Assembly: GCF_004168285.1 (NCBI RefSeq)
Contig: NZ_SEWF01000004.1
Coordinates: 62,001-126,000 of the forward strand
DNA: 64,000 nt
Direction: 5' to 3'
Source: Emticicia agri
GTDB taxonomy: Bacteria; Bacteroidota; Bacteroidia; Cytophagales; Spirosomataceae
Both the position numbers and the translations under genes were made by a program. Within the stretch, counting starts at the first letter, position 1; each line of letters opens with the position of its first letter. The notes beneath the pieces are model-generated. The model saw only the letters and a list, made by a program, of their open reading frames with translations. It did no database searches and had not been told where the DNA came from. Positions 54,302 through 63,572 of this stretch are shown here, one piece after another.

Positions 54302-57300
54302 TTAGAATGTTGCTGTTAGACCTACGTTAATGATTTTTGACTGTGGATAGTACTGACCTGTTGAGTTATCAGTTTCAGGGTCATACACTTTCAGTTTATC
54401 CCATGTCAACATGTTTAGTCCATTTACATAAACTCTAAAATTATTTAAACCAATTTTTGAACCCAAAGCACTTGGAATAGTATAACCTAACTCGAAGTTT
54501 TTCAGACGGATATAGTCTGTGCTTCTTAACCAGTAGGTATTACCGTTTGAATAGTACTGGTCGCTGCGGTTAGCAATACGAGGGTGTACACTGCTTGGGT
54601 TATCTATTGTCCAGCGGTTTTCATAAATATCTAACAAGAAGTTACCGATATTACCAGACTCACCCGCACTTACGTATTGTTTGGCACCTGCTGCACCCTG
54701 GAACAAGACAGTCAGGTCGAAGTTTTTGTATGATGCAGTAATATTGGCACCACCCTGGAATAACGGCAAGTTTGTATTGTCTGTACGAACCTGGTCGTCT
54801 GGTGTAATTTTACCATCACCATTGTAGTCTTTGTATTTCATATCACCCGGACGTAACTGGTTTACGATAGCTTTGTAGTTAATCGGGTTGGCATCAATTT
54901 CTGCCTGATCTTTGAATACACCATCATACAAATAAGCCTGGTAAGTGTACATTGGTTTTCCGGTAGTACGTTGCCATTCAGGCGCACCCGGTGCTTCATC
55001 CCAGAAAACAACCTTGTTTTTGGCATAACCACCATTTACGCTGATGCTATACTTAAAGTCGTTGGCCTGGCTACGGTAACCTATGTTAAACTCAAAACCT
55101 TTGTTTGATACTTCACCAATGTTTTCAGCAGGAAGAGACAATCCGGTTGATTGCGGAACTGAGGCATTTCTTGTCCACAAAATATTGGTACGTTTGTTTG
55201 AGAAAACATCAAATTCGAAGAATATTTTTCCATTATACAGCTGACCTTCTAAACCAAGATTGGAGTTATTGGCCACTTCCCAGGTAATATTTGTATTCGG
55301 AATACGGGTTTCAAACAAAGTTTTGGTTTCAACATTACCAATGATATAACTACGGAATCCGTAAGTTGAAAGATATTGATAGGTGGCTATCTGGTCGTTA
55401 CCCATCTGTCCCCATGAACCACGCAATTTCAGGTAATTGATAGCAGGTAAAGCCTTCTTGATAAAGTTTTCTTCAGACATTACCCAACCCAACATAAAGC
55501 CAGGGAAAAACCCATAACGAGTGGCAGGAGGGAAAATATCAGAACCATCATAACGCCACAAAAACTCTGCAAGGTATTTTTCCTTGAAGTTATAAGCAGC
55601 ACGGCCAAAGTAATTGATACGTGCACTTTTATAAGCACCCCCTCCGTTGTTTTTCTCTAAGTCACCACCGGCAAATAACTGGTCAATAGCTGTAGAGATA
55701 AAGTAGCGGCGAAAGGCGTTGAAGTTTGAACCTTCAATGGTTTCTCTGTTAGTACCAGCCAAAACCGTAAGACCATGATCACCAAATTTGCGCTCATAAG
55801 TAGCAATACCGCCCAACAAAATATTTAATTGAGTTTCGTTACCTAAGGTCAGGCGAGGTTCAGCCGGGCCACGTTTACTTGGGCTTAATTTAGGAGTGGT
55901 GCCATCGGCTTCAAAACCTACCCCTCTTTCATAAAGTGTCCAAGGTGTTTCCCAACGTCTGGTTGAGCGGATACGTTTGTCAATAGCGGCTGTTCCGGTA
56001 AATTTAAGTCCTTCAATACCAGGGATTTTGATGTCAATCTGTCCGTTGGTCTGGAAATAATCCTGTCTGTCATGCTCATATCCTGTCTGGTTGGTTGTAA
56101 TTACCACAGGGTTTTCGCCGTTTTCAATATCAGGACCCGGTAAGCCATTTGGCCAGTAAGCCGGCTGATGCGGTTTACCACGCATTTGCATACGGAAGAT
56201 AGCACCTGCAGGCTTGGTAGGGAAACGTCTGAATTCTTCGCGGCCTAATAAACCTACCTGAAGATTGATATATTTATTGATTTTGGCGTCAAGATTTATT
56301 CTGATGTCATATTGCTCATACGCAGTAGCTGATTTTTTATAGAACGCATCCTGATTCTGATACCCTAATGAAGTCAGATATCTGATGTTTTCAGTACCAC
56401 CTGTCAATTGTACATTATGACGTGATTGTGGAGACCAGTCTTTCAGGGTGGCAGCATACCAGTCGGTGTTCGGATATAACCAAGGGTCTGAACCATCGGC
56501 ATATTTCTGAATTTCAGCAGGTTGGAAAGGAGCCTTTCTTATTTCACCGTTAGGTCTTGTATAAGAACCATTGGTTTTATAAGCCTGATTGGCAGCAGAC
56601 CATTCACCTACCGGCAACTGATAAATATCGAGGTCGTTCAGCATCTGCACATATTGTGAAGCGTTTGCCAAAGCAGGTACAACGGTTGGTCTTGCCCAAC
56701 CCTGGTTAAACGAGTAAGATAGCTCAGGCTTACCTGTCTTACCTCTTTTGGTGGTAATCAGGATAACCCCGTTGGCCGCACGAGAACCATAAATAGCGGC
56801 AGAGGCATCTTTCAATACAGAAATGGTTTCGATATCGGCAGGGTTTAAACGAGACAAACCACCGGAGCGGTTAGGGATACCATCAATTACAATCAGGGCA
56901 TCGCTATTATTCAATGTATTGGCTCCACGAATACGAATAGAAGAGTTATCATAACCAGGCTCACCACTTCTGTTCACAGCAACCACACCCGGCAAACGAC
57001 CTGCTAATGAGTTACTAAGGTTTACGGCAGGTGATTTTACCAAATCAGCACCTTTTACACTTACCACCGAGCCTGTTACAGTTTCTTTCTTCTGAACACC
57101 ATAACCTACTACTACCACCTCACCTAATGACCTTACATCAGTCTTCAAGGCAATATCAATGGTAGTACGGTTGCCCACAATTACCTCCTGTGGCTCAAAA
57201 CCTACAATACTAAAAACCAACACCGCCTGATTATCAGGCACAACTAAAGAGTAATTACCGTCGGCATCGGTAGTTGTACCTTTATTAGTACCTTTTATCA

Positions 57301-57784
57301 ATACACTTACACCCGGCAAGCCTTCATTCTTATCAGCCTCGGTTACCTTTCCTTTCACTGTCTGCTCAATGATTTCTCCGTTTTCCAATCGCAGTTCGTC
57401 GATATGGGACATTTTCTTCAATTGAGATTTTTTTCGCAGTAAAATGCGGTCTCCGATAACCTCATAGGAAATCTGTAGGGGTGTAAATAAATCACTAAGT
57501 ACCTCTGACAAGTTATTGCTTATCACGATAGATACTCTCTGATTCAGTCGTATAGTATTAGAACTATACACAAACTTTACATCAGCCTGTTTTTCTATCT
57601 GGCTCAGAATTTTTTTAACTTCAAGTGATTCTATCTTTAACGAAACTTTTGTTTTGAGTACCTCCTGTCCGTTCACTTTGTGGGCATAGGAAAGTCCGCT
57701 AAAGAGGGTAACCATCAAGAGTTGAGTAAACGTAATTTTCATTGCTTTGAGCAAAAAATTTTTTCTACGTACGTCTTTTTTCAT
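54302..57784 (-). CDS. SusC/RagA-family TonB-dependent receptor with STN domain
   Basis: The 1160-residue outer-membrane receptor imports a bulky nutrient using TonB energy. After the signal peptide comes an STN domain (residues ~45-120, LKIESLEVKKILSQIEKQAD). A carboxypeptidase-regulatory-like domain (GLPGVSVLIKGTNKGTTTDADGN split across residues ~145-175) is next, then the plug (ETVTGSVVSVKGADL) and a ~900-residue barrel. The STN domain marks control by the FecR and sigma factor upstream. Confidence 0.95.
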   Translation of the reverse strand: MKKDVRRKNFLLKAMKITFTQLLMVTLFSGLSYAHKVNGQEVLKTKVSLKIESLEVKKILSQIEKQADVKFVYSSNTIRLNQRVSIVISNNLSEVLSDLFTPLQISYEVIGDRILLRKKSQLKKMSHIDELRLENGEIIEQTVKGKVTEADKNEGLPGVSVLIKGTNKGTTTDADGNYSLVVPDNQAVLVFSIVGFEPQEVIVGNRTTIDIALKTDVRSLGEVVVVGYGVQKKETVTGSVVSVKGADLVKSPAVNLSNSLAGRLPGVVAVNRSGEPGYDNSSIRIRGANTLNNSDALIVIDGIPNRSGGLSRLNPADIETISVLKDASAAIYGSRAANGVILITTKRGKTGKPELSYSFNQGWARPTVVPALANASQYVQMLNDLDIYQLPVGEWSAANQAYKTNGSYTRPNGEIRKAPFQPAEIQKYADGSDPWLYPNTDWYAATLKDWSPQSRHNVQLTGGTENIRYLTSLGYQNQDAFYKKSATAYEQYDIRINLDAKINKYINLQVGLLGREEFRRFPTKPAGAIFRMQMRGKPHQPAYWPNGLPGPDIENGENPVVITTNQTGYEHDRQDYFQTNGQIDIKIPGIEGLKFTGTAAIDKRIRSTRRWETPWTLYERGVGFEADGTTPKLSPSKRGPAEPRLTLGNETQLNILLGGIATYERKFGDHGLTVLAGTNRETIEGSNFNAFRRYFISTAIDQLFAGGDLEKNNGGGAYKSARINYFGRAAYNFKEKYLAEFLWRYDGSDIFPPATRYGFFPGFMLGWVMSEENFIKKALPAINYLKLRGSWGQMGNDQIATYQYLSTYGFRSYIIGNVETKTLFETRIPNTNITWEVANNSNLGLEGQLYNGKIFFEFDVFSNKRTNILWTRNASVPQSTGLSLPAENIGEVSNKGFEFNIGYRSQANDFKYSISVNGGYAKNKVVFWDEAPGAPEWQRTTGKPMYTYQAYLYDGVFKDQAEIDANPINYKAIVNQLRPGDMKYKDYNGDGKITPDDQVRTDNTNLPLFQGGANITASYKNFDLTVLFQGAAGAKQYVSAGESGNIGNFLLDIYENRWTIDNPSSVHPRIANRSDQYYSNGNTYWLRSTDYIRLKNFELGYTIPSALGSKIGLNNFRVYVNGLNMLTWDKLKVYDPETDNSTGQYYPQSKIINVGLTATF

Positions 57785-57810
57785 ACATTTAGGTTGTTTT
57801 ATACTTGTGA

Positions 57811-57895
57811 TAGGTAAAAACTCAGCTCTCAGATACCGAATTGCCGTTCGGTTGAGAGTTTTACGAGGCCGATGATGTGTAACATTGTCGGCTTT
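57811..57895. promoter_or_regulatory. Two hairpins in the susC leader region
   Basis: On the minus strand the first stem is GCCGACAATGT paired with the near-complement ACATCATCGGC. The second has an ACCGAATTGCCGTTCGGT core with outer CTCA/TGAG pairs, and a GAGTTTTTACC tail. The second resembles an attenuator. The first has its T-run on the plus strand, so it would stop antisense transcription instead. Confidence 0.4.
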
Positions 57896-57980
57896 TTTTG
57901 TTTCATGTTTTCATTCAGGTTTTGTTTTTAAAGTTTTGGTAATTGTTATGATTTATTAAGGTTGATAGATGGGGTCATTG

Positions 57981-59003
57981 TTATTTACACCCTTCGCCAC
58001 TCACAAAAAAACTGGTTCCTCTCTGCTCAAATCTTGCATTAACTGTTCTACAGATTAACTCTAACTGGGTAAATAGTGGCAGGTCGTTCAAATCGGCCGT
58101 AATGGCACACTGATTCAAATCCTGGTTTTCCATAATAATTTCAATGCCATATACATCTTTTAACTTCTGTAATACGACAGGCAGAGGCGTATCTTCAAAT
58201 ACAAAGTCTATTTTGGTAACTGCATTACTGAGAGCAACAGGGTTTGCCACTATACCAGGTGTTATTTTCTTTGAACTTTTATCAAACACCACTTTCTGGT
58301 TTGGTGTCAGTATGACACCATTTTTCTTATCTGATGCCTTCTCTGTTAATTCATAAACAGATACCCGACCCGATGTAACCGAAACCTCAATGGCCTTTGA
58401 GTTTTCATACGATTTCACATTGAAACTGGTACCTAATACTTCTGTAACCAGATCGCCCGTATGCACAATAAATGGTGCATTAGGGTCTCTTTTTACTTTA
58501 AAAAAGGCTTCTCCTTTCAGGTAAACATTGCGGGTATATTTACCAAAGTGTTTTGGATAACTGATGCTGCTGTTTTTTTTCAGCCTTACCACAGTACCGT
58601 CTTCTAATTTTATTTCGCTATCGCTGGTCGAAGTGTTTTTTACTTCAATATCGCTTGCCTGTGCCACAGTTGCAGCATCTGCTACTGTCTCAGTTTTTTT
58701 ATCCTTTAGCAACAGAAAAATATTGGCTAAACCCATTACCAATAGGGCTGCAATGCCCCATTTCAGAATGGTGAGTCCTTTGCCTGATGCAACGGTGGTT
58801 TCTTCTTCGCCATGACCGATAGTACTGTTGTAAATACGGCTCCAGAGGCGGTTTTTAATGGCTTCTTTTTCATCTGAATTTAAGAGTACCCGACTGTTTT
58901 TAAGCATATTATCCTGCCATTCCCAAATCAGTTTTTCTTCTTCAGCGTCACCATCACCTGCTAAATATTTTTCTAAGAGTTTGTCGAATTCGTGTTGGTT
59001 CAT
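57981..59003 (-). CDS. FecR-family anti-sigma factor
   Basis: The 340-residue product has a cytoplasmic N-terminus, one membrane helix near residues 76-98 and a periplasmic FecR domain (ISYPKHFGKYTRNVYLKGEAFF, then FIVHTGDLVTEVLGTSFNV). The C-terminal DUF4974/STN-like part (FEDTPLPVVLQKLKDVYGIEI) contacts the receptor. It senses SusC occupancy and holds or releases the sigma factor upstream. Confidence 0.93.
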   Translation of the reverse strand: MNQHEFDKLLEKYLAGDGDAEEEKLIWEWQDNMLKNSRVLLNSDEKEAIKNRLWSRIYNSTIGHGEEETTVASGKGLTILKWGIAALLVMGLANIFLLLKDKKTETVADAATVAQASDIEVKNTSTSDSEIKLEDGTVVRLKKNSSISYPKHFGKYTRNVYLKGEAFFKVKRDPNAPFIVHTGDLVTEVLGTSFNVKSYENSKAIEVSVTSGRVSVYELTEKASDKKNGVILTPNQKVVFDKSSKKITPGIVANPVALSNAVTKIDFVFEDTPLPVVLQKLKDVYGIEIIMENQDLNQCAITADLNDLPLFTQLELICRTVNARFEQRGTSFFVSGEGCK

Positions 59004-59045
59004 AGACCTTTGCCCGTAAATAACGGGGTCTTTAATTTTAAAAAA

Positions 59046-59603
59046 TTAGTTATCAGTATGATAGGCTCTGAGGTGTTCTTTCAAGACTTTGAGGGTTTTG
59101 GTCAGATGATATTCTACTGCCTTCTCAGAAAGATTCATTTTGCTGGCAATATCTTTTACTGACTGATTTTCAAAACGACTTAGCTTAAAAATTTCACTGC
59201 TCTTTTCGGGGAGCTTTTTCATTGCTTCTTCTACTGCCTTTGAAAGGTCAGTAAAATGAACAATTTCGTCTGTTGAGTATGATTGTTGTATCTGGTTGAA
59301 TATCAGATACTCCTGGAATTTCCGATGTGTAATCTGCGATTTAATGTAATTGGTTGACAAATGTTTGATGGAAACCACGAGATAAGAACTTAAATGTTTG
59401 ATAATACTTACCTGACGCCGGTTCCAGAGACTTTCGAATAAATCATGCACCAATTCTTCGGCCTCTTCTTTAGTGCCCACCTCATGATAAGCTACGCCAA
59501 ACAACTTGTACCAATACCGGTTATAAATTTCTTCAAAAGCAGTTTCATTATCGCTTTTCAAGAAATTAACCAATTCATCATCACTAAAATCCTGGTACTT
59601 CAT
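59046..59603 (-). CDS. ECF sigma factor (Bacteroidota SusCD-linked type)
   Basis: From the ATG at 59603 the product is 185 residues. Region 2 has FEEIYNRYWYKLFGVAYHEVGTKEEAEELVHD, and region 4 has KLPEKSSEIFKLSRFENQSVKDIASKMNLSEKAVEYHL. A TTG 17 codons further up was rejected as a start. Together with the FecR gene it should turn on the SusCD operon. Confidence 0.92.
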   Translation of the reverse strand: MKYQDFSDDELVNFLKSDNETAFEEIYNRYWYKLFGVAYHEVGTKEEAEELVHDLFESLWNRRQVSIIKHLSSYLVVSIKHLSTNYIKSQITHRKFQEYLIFNQIQQSYSTDEIVHFTDLSKAVEEAMKKLPEKSSEIFKLSRFENQSVKDIASKMNLSEKAVEYHLTKTLKVLKEHLRAYHTDN

Positions 59604-60148
59604 TATAGGTAGGTTAGTTTTCAAAACATATGAACTCTTACTAAATATAGTCAATTAACTCGGCAAAATCCCTAAATCATTTTAAATATTCTTTAAAAAA
59701 TACAAATAAAAACGGTTTAGCAAATCCGCTTCATCTGTATTTTTCAACAGAAAAAATGCAAACAATCAAGGTGCATACAAACAGATAACCTCTAAAAATC
59801 AAAGACTTAGCTTTTATCAGAATACCGGGTAAGAATAGGGAAAATATTTTTAAAAAATTTTAATAATTCTTAAAATTGTCCTATTCAACCGGATACTGGT
59901 AACGGATATTCTTCTGATTGGTACTAATGCAAATCAGGAAGAATTTTGTGTAATAACTTTTTGGGAAAGTCAGAAAAAGAAATTTTACCGGATGGGTTAA
60001 TCAGGTTTCACGGGTATTATTGTATCTGTAAAATTGAGAATATTCTTAAAGATTAAAAAGCAATTAATATTTTTTTTTAAAATATACCTTAGTTTCTCAA
60101 AATGTTCATTTCTTTGGGCTATCAATACTTTAACTATATCCCGTTTTT
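59604..60148. other. Gene-free AT-rich region between the sigma factor and MFS genes
   Basis: The region is 545 bases of AT-rich DNA with no ORF worth noting. An inverted repeat CCGG-GAATAGG (59825-59839) and CCTATTC-CCGG (59880-59892) lies around 40 A/T-rich bases. The divergent promoters of both genes must be here; I could not find a full TAnnTTTG box. Confidence 0.45.
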
Positions 60149-61306
60149 ATGACTACTTTAGTAACCGACGATTTATCCACTCACAAAAAACTCCGCAAAG
60201 CCCGCATTTCTACTTTAATGATTTTTCTGGTTTGTGGCATTGGTTTAGCTACCTGGGTGCCTATGGTACCATTAGCCAAAATCAGATTGCAGTTGAATGA
60301 TGCATCACTTGGCCTGATTTTGCTTTGCCTCGGCGCAGGTGCCATGACTATTATGCCTTTTACGGGTTCGCTCATCAATAAGTTTGGCAGCAGATTAATT
60401 ATGCTGATAGCCGCACTTCTGATTGCCGCTATTCTACCCTTGCTCTTATTTGCCAGTACAAGTGTCATGCTGGCTGTTGCACTGTATATTTTTGGAGTAG
60501 GTATAGGAGCCATTGATGTTTCGATGAATGCTCAGGCAGTAATTATTCAGGAAAGAACCGGAAAATATATTATGTCTTCGTTTCATGGGTTCTTTAGCCT
60601 TGGAGGACTGATTGGCTCGTTAGGATTAGGTTTTCTCTTGGGTTTAGGTTTGTCTTCTACGGTAGCCATTTTTTCAATTTCTGGTTTACTGGCACTCATT
60701 TCTGTAAGCCAATACACGCATTTATTACCACATTCAGAAGAAAAACAGGTAGAAACAGCCACACTTATTATTCCTAAAGGCCGTGTGCTGATTCTTGGTT
60801 TGATGTGTTTTGTGGCATTTCTGGCAGAGGGAGCCATTCTTGACTGGAGTGCGGTGTTTCTGCAATTTCATCGCAACTTTACGGCATCTACCTCTGGGGT
60901 AGGGTTTGCTGCTTTCTCGGTAGCTATGGCTATTATGCGCATCTCAGGCGATAAAATCATTAATCAGTTCAGTTCACAGAAAGTAGTATTATATGGGGCT
61001 GTTTTAGCAGCCATAGGTATTTTTGCAGCTATCCTTATTCCGTATGGCATAGCGACTATCATAGGTTTTGTACTGGTAGGCATTGGTTGTGCCAATATTG
61101 TTCCGGTATTTTTCAGTACTGCCGGAAACCTGCCCGATATGGCTCCCAGTGCGGCTATTGCCGGAGTAACTACGCTCGGTTATATCGGACAACTCGCCGG
61201 GCCTGCCCTCTTAGGTTTTATAGCCGAGCTAACCTCGCTCCCATTGGCGTTGGGTTTAGTTAGTATTCTGTTGCTGATAGTGGCTTTTACTTTTAATGAG
61301 AAATAG
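60149..61306 (+). CDS. MFS transporter
   Basis: The 385-residue membrane protein has about 12 predicted helices. The MFS A-motif-like loop is GSLINKFGSRLIML, and an inter-domain break lies near residue 200. It looks like the YbjJ-type subfamily of small MFS exporters (WVPMVPLAKIRL opening). The substrate is unknown. A repeat element follows on its 3' side. Confidence 0.9.
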   Translation: MTTLVTDDLSTHKKLRKARISTLMIFLVCGIGLATWVPMVPLAKIRLQLNDASLGLILLCLGAGAMTIMPFTGSLINKFGSRLIMLIAALLIAAILPLLLFASTSVMLAVALYIFGVGIGAIDVSMNAQAVIIQERTGKYIMSSFHGFFSLGGLIGSLGLGFLLGLGLSSTVAIFSISGLLALISVSQYTHLLPHSEEKQVETATLIIPKGRVLILGLMCFVAFLAEGAILDWSAVFLQFHRNFTASTSGVGFAAFSVAMAIMRISGDKIINQFSSQKVVLYGAVLAAIGIFAAILIPYGIATIIGFVLVGIGCANIVPVFFSTAGNLPDMAPSAAIAGVTTLGYIGQLAGPALLGFIAELTSLPLALGLVSILLLIVAFTFNEK

Positions 61307-61324
61307 ATGTGTGTTTTGTATTGA

Positions 61325-61497
61325 TTGTCTGAACTTTGATTTAACTGATTGATGTGATTTCGCTGAAATTAGGTATAACAACTATGAAGATTACTCCATT
61401 ATCCATTAGTAAATCAGTGAAATCAGGTTAATCAGCGAAATCAAAGTTCAGACAGTCAGTGAAATCAGGTTAATCAGTTAAATCAAAGTTCAGACAA
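61325..61497. repeat. Inverted repeat with a 42-base tandem duplication
   Basis: The left arm (61325-61349) is a perfect 25-base complement of the right end (61473-61497). The right part also has a 42-base unit twice in tandem (61414-61455 and 61456-61497), differing at three positions. The repeat has TTCAGACA / TGTCTGAA as its outer part. It lies between the convergent MFS and heparinase genes. Confidence 0.7.
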
Positions 61498-61517
61498 CAT
61501 CAAACTTCAAACAACTC

Positions 61518-63452
61518 TCAATTCATCACCACAGTAAAGGCATTTTTACCTTTTTGTGTTAAGTTCTTGTTCGTTAAAATAATTCGACGAACCGGGTGAT
61601 TATCCCATTTGGTTTTAAAACTTTTGTACTCCATCCCTTCCGTTGATGGCAAATCGGTTGAGACTGTCCAGTTTTTAGCTTCGTATGCAAGCGTTACTTT
61701 CTGTTTCTTTGGCGTAGTCAGTACAATTTTGCCCGGTGTATCAGTATTGACTTCACATACGGTCATAAACACCTGTTCTAAAGAACCCGGTTTCTGGTTT
61801 AAAGCATAATCGTCAGTAATTTCTACCTGATTTTTGGCCTTATTCAGTTTTACCGTGCGATTCCATGTTTGCACACCTGCTTCTTTGTCGTATGCAGGAG
61901 CAATATCCATGTTCAAGGTGGCTTCTTTATCGTTTACTGTGCTTTTTACATTAATGCCTTCATACTTACGTCCGGCCAATTGTCCTTTGCCATTAATAAT
62001 AGGCAGGTTATGGTACTGCGATTGCGTAAACCATAATTCATAACGTCTGGACGAAAAAGTACGGGCCGTATAGTTGCCACGTCCGGCATCAATAATGACA
62101 GGCTCACCATTGGCATATAGCAGGAAATCGCCCACATCGTTGTGGTTATGGCTTTCGGCATTGTGTCCGGCGTGTGTAGCCAGATAAAATCCGTTTGATG
62201 CACGTGTGGTAAGTACCTGAATATCATGAAACCAGGCATCAGTATTAGGCACATAGGTAGTAGTAGCTTTAGGCATCTGCTTTAAGGTAAGAATATTGGC
62301 TATTCTACGCATCCGATGAAAGCTGCCGTTTGAAGTAGCCGTAGTCGGAAATCTGTCGAATGCCCACAGGCCAAATTGTGTGAGTTTATCGTCTTTCAAG
62401 GTCTGCCCGAAACGGTACAACATCAGGCCGTCAGGACGGAGCTTCGGGTCAGCATCGGCAAAATTCACAAAGTAATCATCGGCAATATGGGTTTTATAAA
62501 TATAGGCGGCCAGTTTCTGTACAATCGGTTGGTCGTAGATATTTATTTTTCCATTTGAAGCACTTGCCAGCGTTTCAAGGGCATCAAACACACAGGCACC
62601 TGCGGCAAACCAATAGCTTGGGCCTTCGTCGCAACCCCCATCATCACCCAGACTATTCAGGTAAGCATCCATCAATGTCGAATAAGTATAGGCACTGGCT
62701 ACTCTTTTACTTTCGTCAGTCTCAAGAAACAGGTCTGCTATTAACAGGTTTGACACAATCCACGGGTTCCAGTTATTAACCGGATTCTTTTTGCTTAAAT
62801 ACCCATAGCGTTCTACCTGTTTGATGGGTTCAAAAATTTTGCGGTTGGTTTCGGCGTATATTCTCTTACGGATAAGTGGCGAAATCTTATCTAATTTTTC
62901 GCCTACAAAATAATCGGTCAATCCTAAAACCGAGGCGGTTTCGGCAGCAAATAAATCAACCGTCGGGTCTTCGGCATCAGGTAAGCCGCTTTTCGCTTTC
63001 TGTACACCTAAATGTGCCGGAACACCCCAGTAGGTTTCTTCACAGATAGCCCATACATAATTCATGATGTCTTCTGTAAAACGCCCTTTCCCTTCCACGG
63101 ATTCAGCCAATACCAAATCCATGAGATTAACCCGACGACCGAACGATATTTTTGAATGTTCCTCACGGTCGCCTGAACGTACATAGTTCATCAGAATTGA
63201 AGCCGACATTTGTGGCATTTCTTTCTTTGCCGTAGCTTCTCCGGCTTTAATAATCGATTGAATGATGGAATCAGGCAAAGCCTTTTTCCACTCCTCGGGA
63301 GTTTTAGGGTACGGTTTCCACTGGCTTTTAGGAATGATATTAGCCCTGTAAGATTCTGTTGAATACTTAGTGCTGATAATATTTCTGGGTGTTACCTGTG
63401 CCTGACAAAGCACGACAAGGCATATCAATGATAAGGTGAGGAGGGTTTTCAT
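61518..63452 (-). CDS. Secreted heparinase II/III-family polysaccharide lyase-like protein
   Basis: The 644-residue product has a signal peptide ending CQAQ. It has an alpha-toroid N-terminal part (SLGDDGGCDEGPSYWFAAGACVF, with the catalytic-region motif). A C-terminal beta-domain has the family HNHNDVGDFLLYANGEPV motif (SHNHND) and ends with a beta-sandwich. Such enzymes cut uronate-containing glycans. The partial gene upstream encodes the same kind of protein. Confidence 0.88.
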   Translation of the reverse strand: MKTLLTLSLICLVVLCQAQVTPRNIISTKYSTESYRANIIPKSQWKPYPKTPEEWKKALPDSIIQSIIKAGEATAKKEMPQMSASILMNYVRSGDREEHSKISFGRRVNLMDLVLAESVEGKGRFTEDIMNYVWAICEETYWGVPAHLGVQKAKSGLPDAEDPTVDLFAAETASVLGLTDYFVGEKLDKISPLIRKRIYAETNRKIFEPIKQVERYGYLSKKNPVNNWNPWIVSNLLIADLFLETDESKRVASAYTYSTLMDAYLNSLGDDGGCDEGPSYWFAAGACVFDALETLASASNGKINIYDQPIVQKLAAYIYKTHIADDYFVNFADADPKLRPDGLMLYRFGQTLKDDKLTQFGLWAFDRFPTTATSNGSFHRMRRIANILTLKQMPKATTTYVPNTDAWFHDIQVLTTRASNGFYLATHAGHNAESHNHNDVGDFLLYANGEPVIIDAGRGNYTARTFSSRRYELWFTQSQYHNLPIINGKGQLAGRKYEGINVKSTVNDKEATLNMDIAPAYDKEAGVQTWNRTVKLNKAKNQVEITDDYALNQKPGSLEQVFMTVCEVNTDTPGKIVLTTPKKQKVTLAYEAKNWTVSTDLPSTEGMEYKSFKTKWDNHPVRRIILTNKNLTQKGKNAFTVVMN

Positions 63453-63459
63453 AGATGTA

Positions 63460-63572
63460 AAAATTAGTGAATGGTGAATTGCGAATTAGTGAATAATAGG
63501 AATTTAAGAATAAAAATCGGCTTGATAGTATAATTATTCACTAATTCACCATTCGCTAATTCGCAATTTATT
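63460..63572. repeat. GAATTAGTGAAT-type inverted repeat between two heparinase-like genes
   Basis: The left arm at 63460-63497 (AATTAGTGAATGGTGAATTG, then CGAATTAGTGAATAAT) can fold onto the right arm at 63531-63568 (TTATTCACTAATTCACCATT, then CGCTAATTCGCAATTT). The arms are not exact complements: the two internal units are swapped in order. The same units occur before bshB1 and, more loosely, beside obg. Confidence 0.55.

Noticed and set aside
61414-61497. Possible CRISPR array from the two 42-base units
   Set aside because: The units are directly adjacent with no spacers, there are only two, and no cas gene lies in the window.
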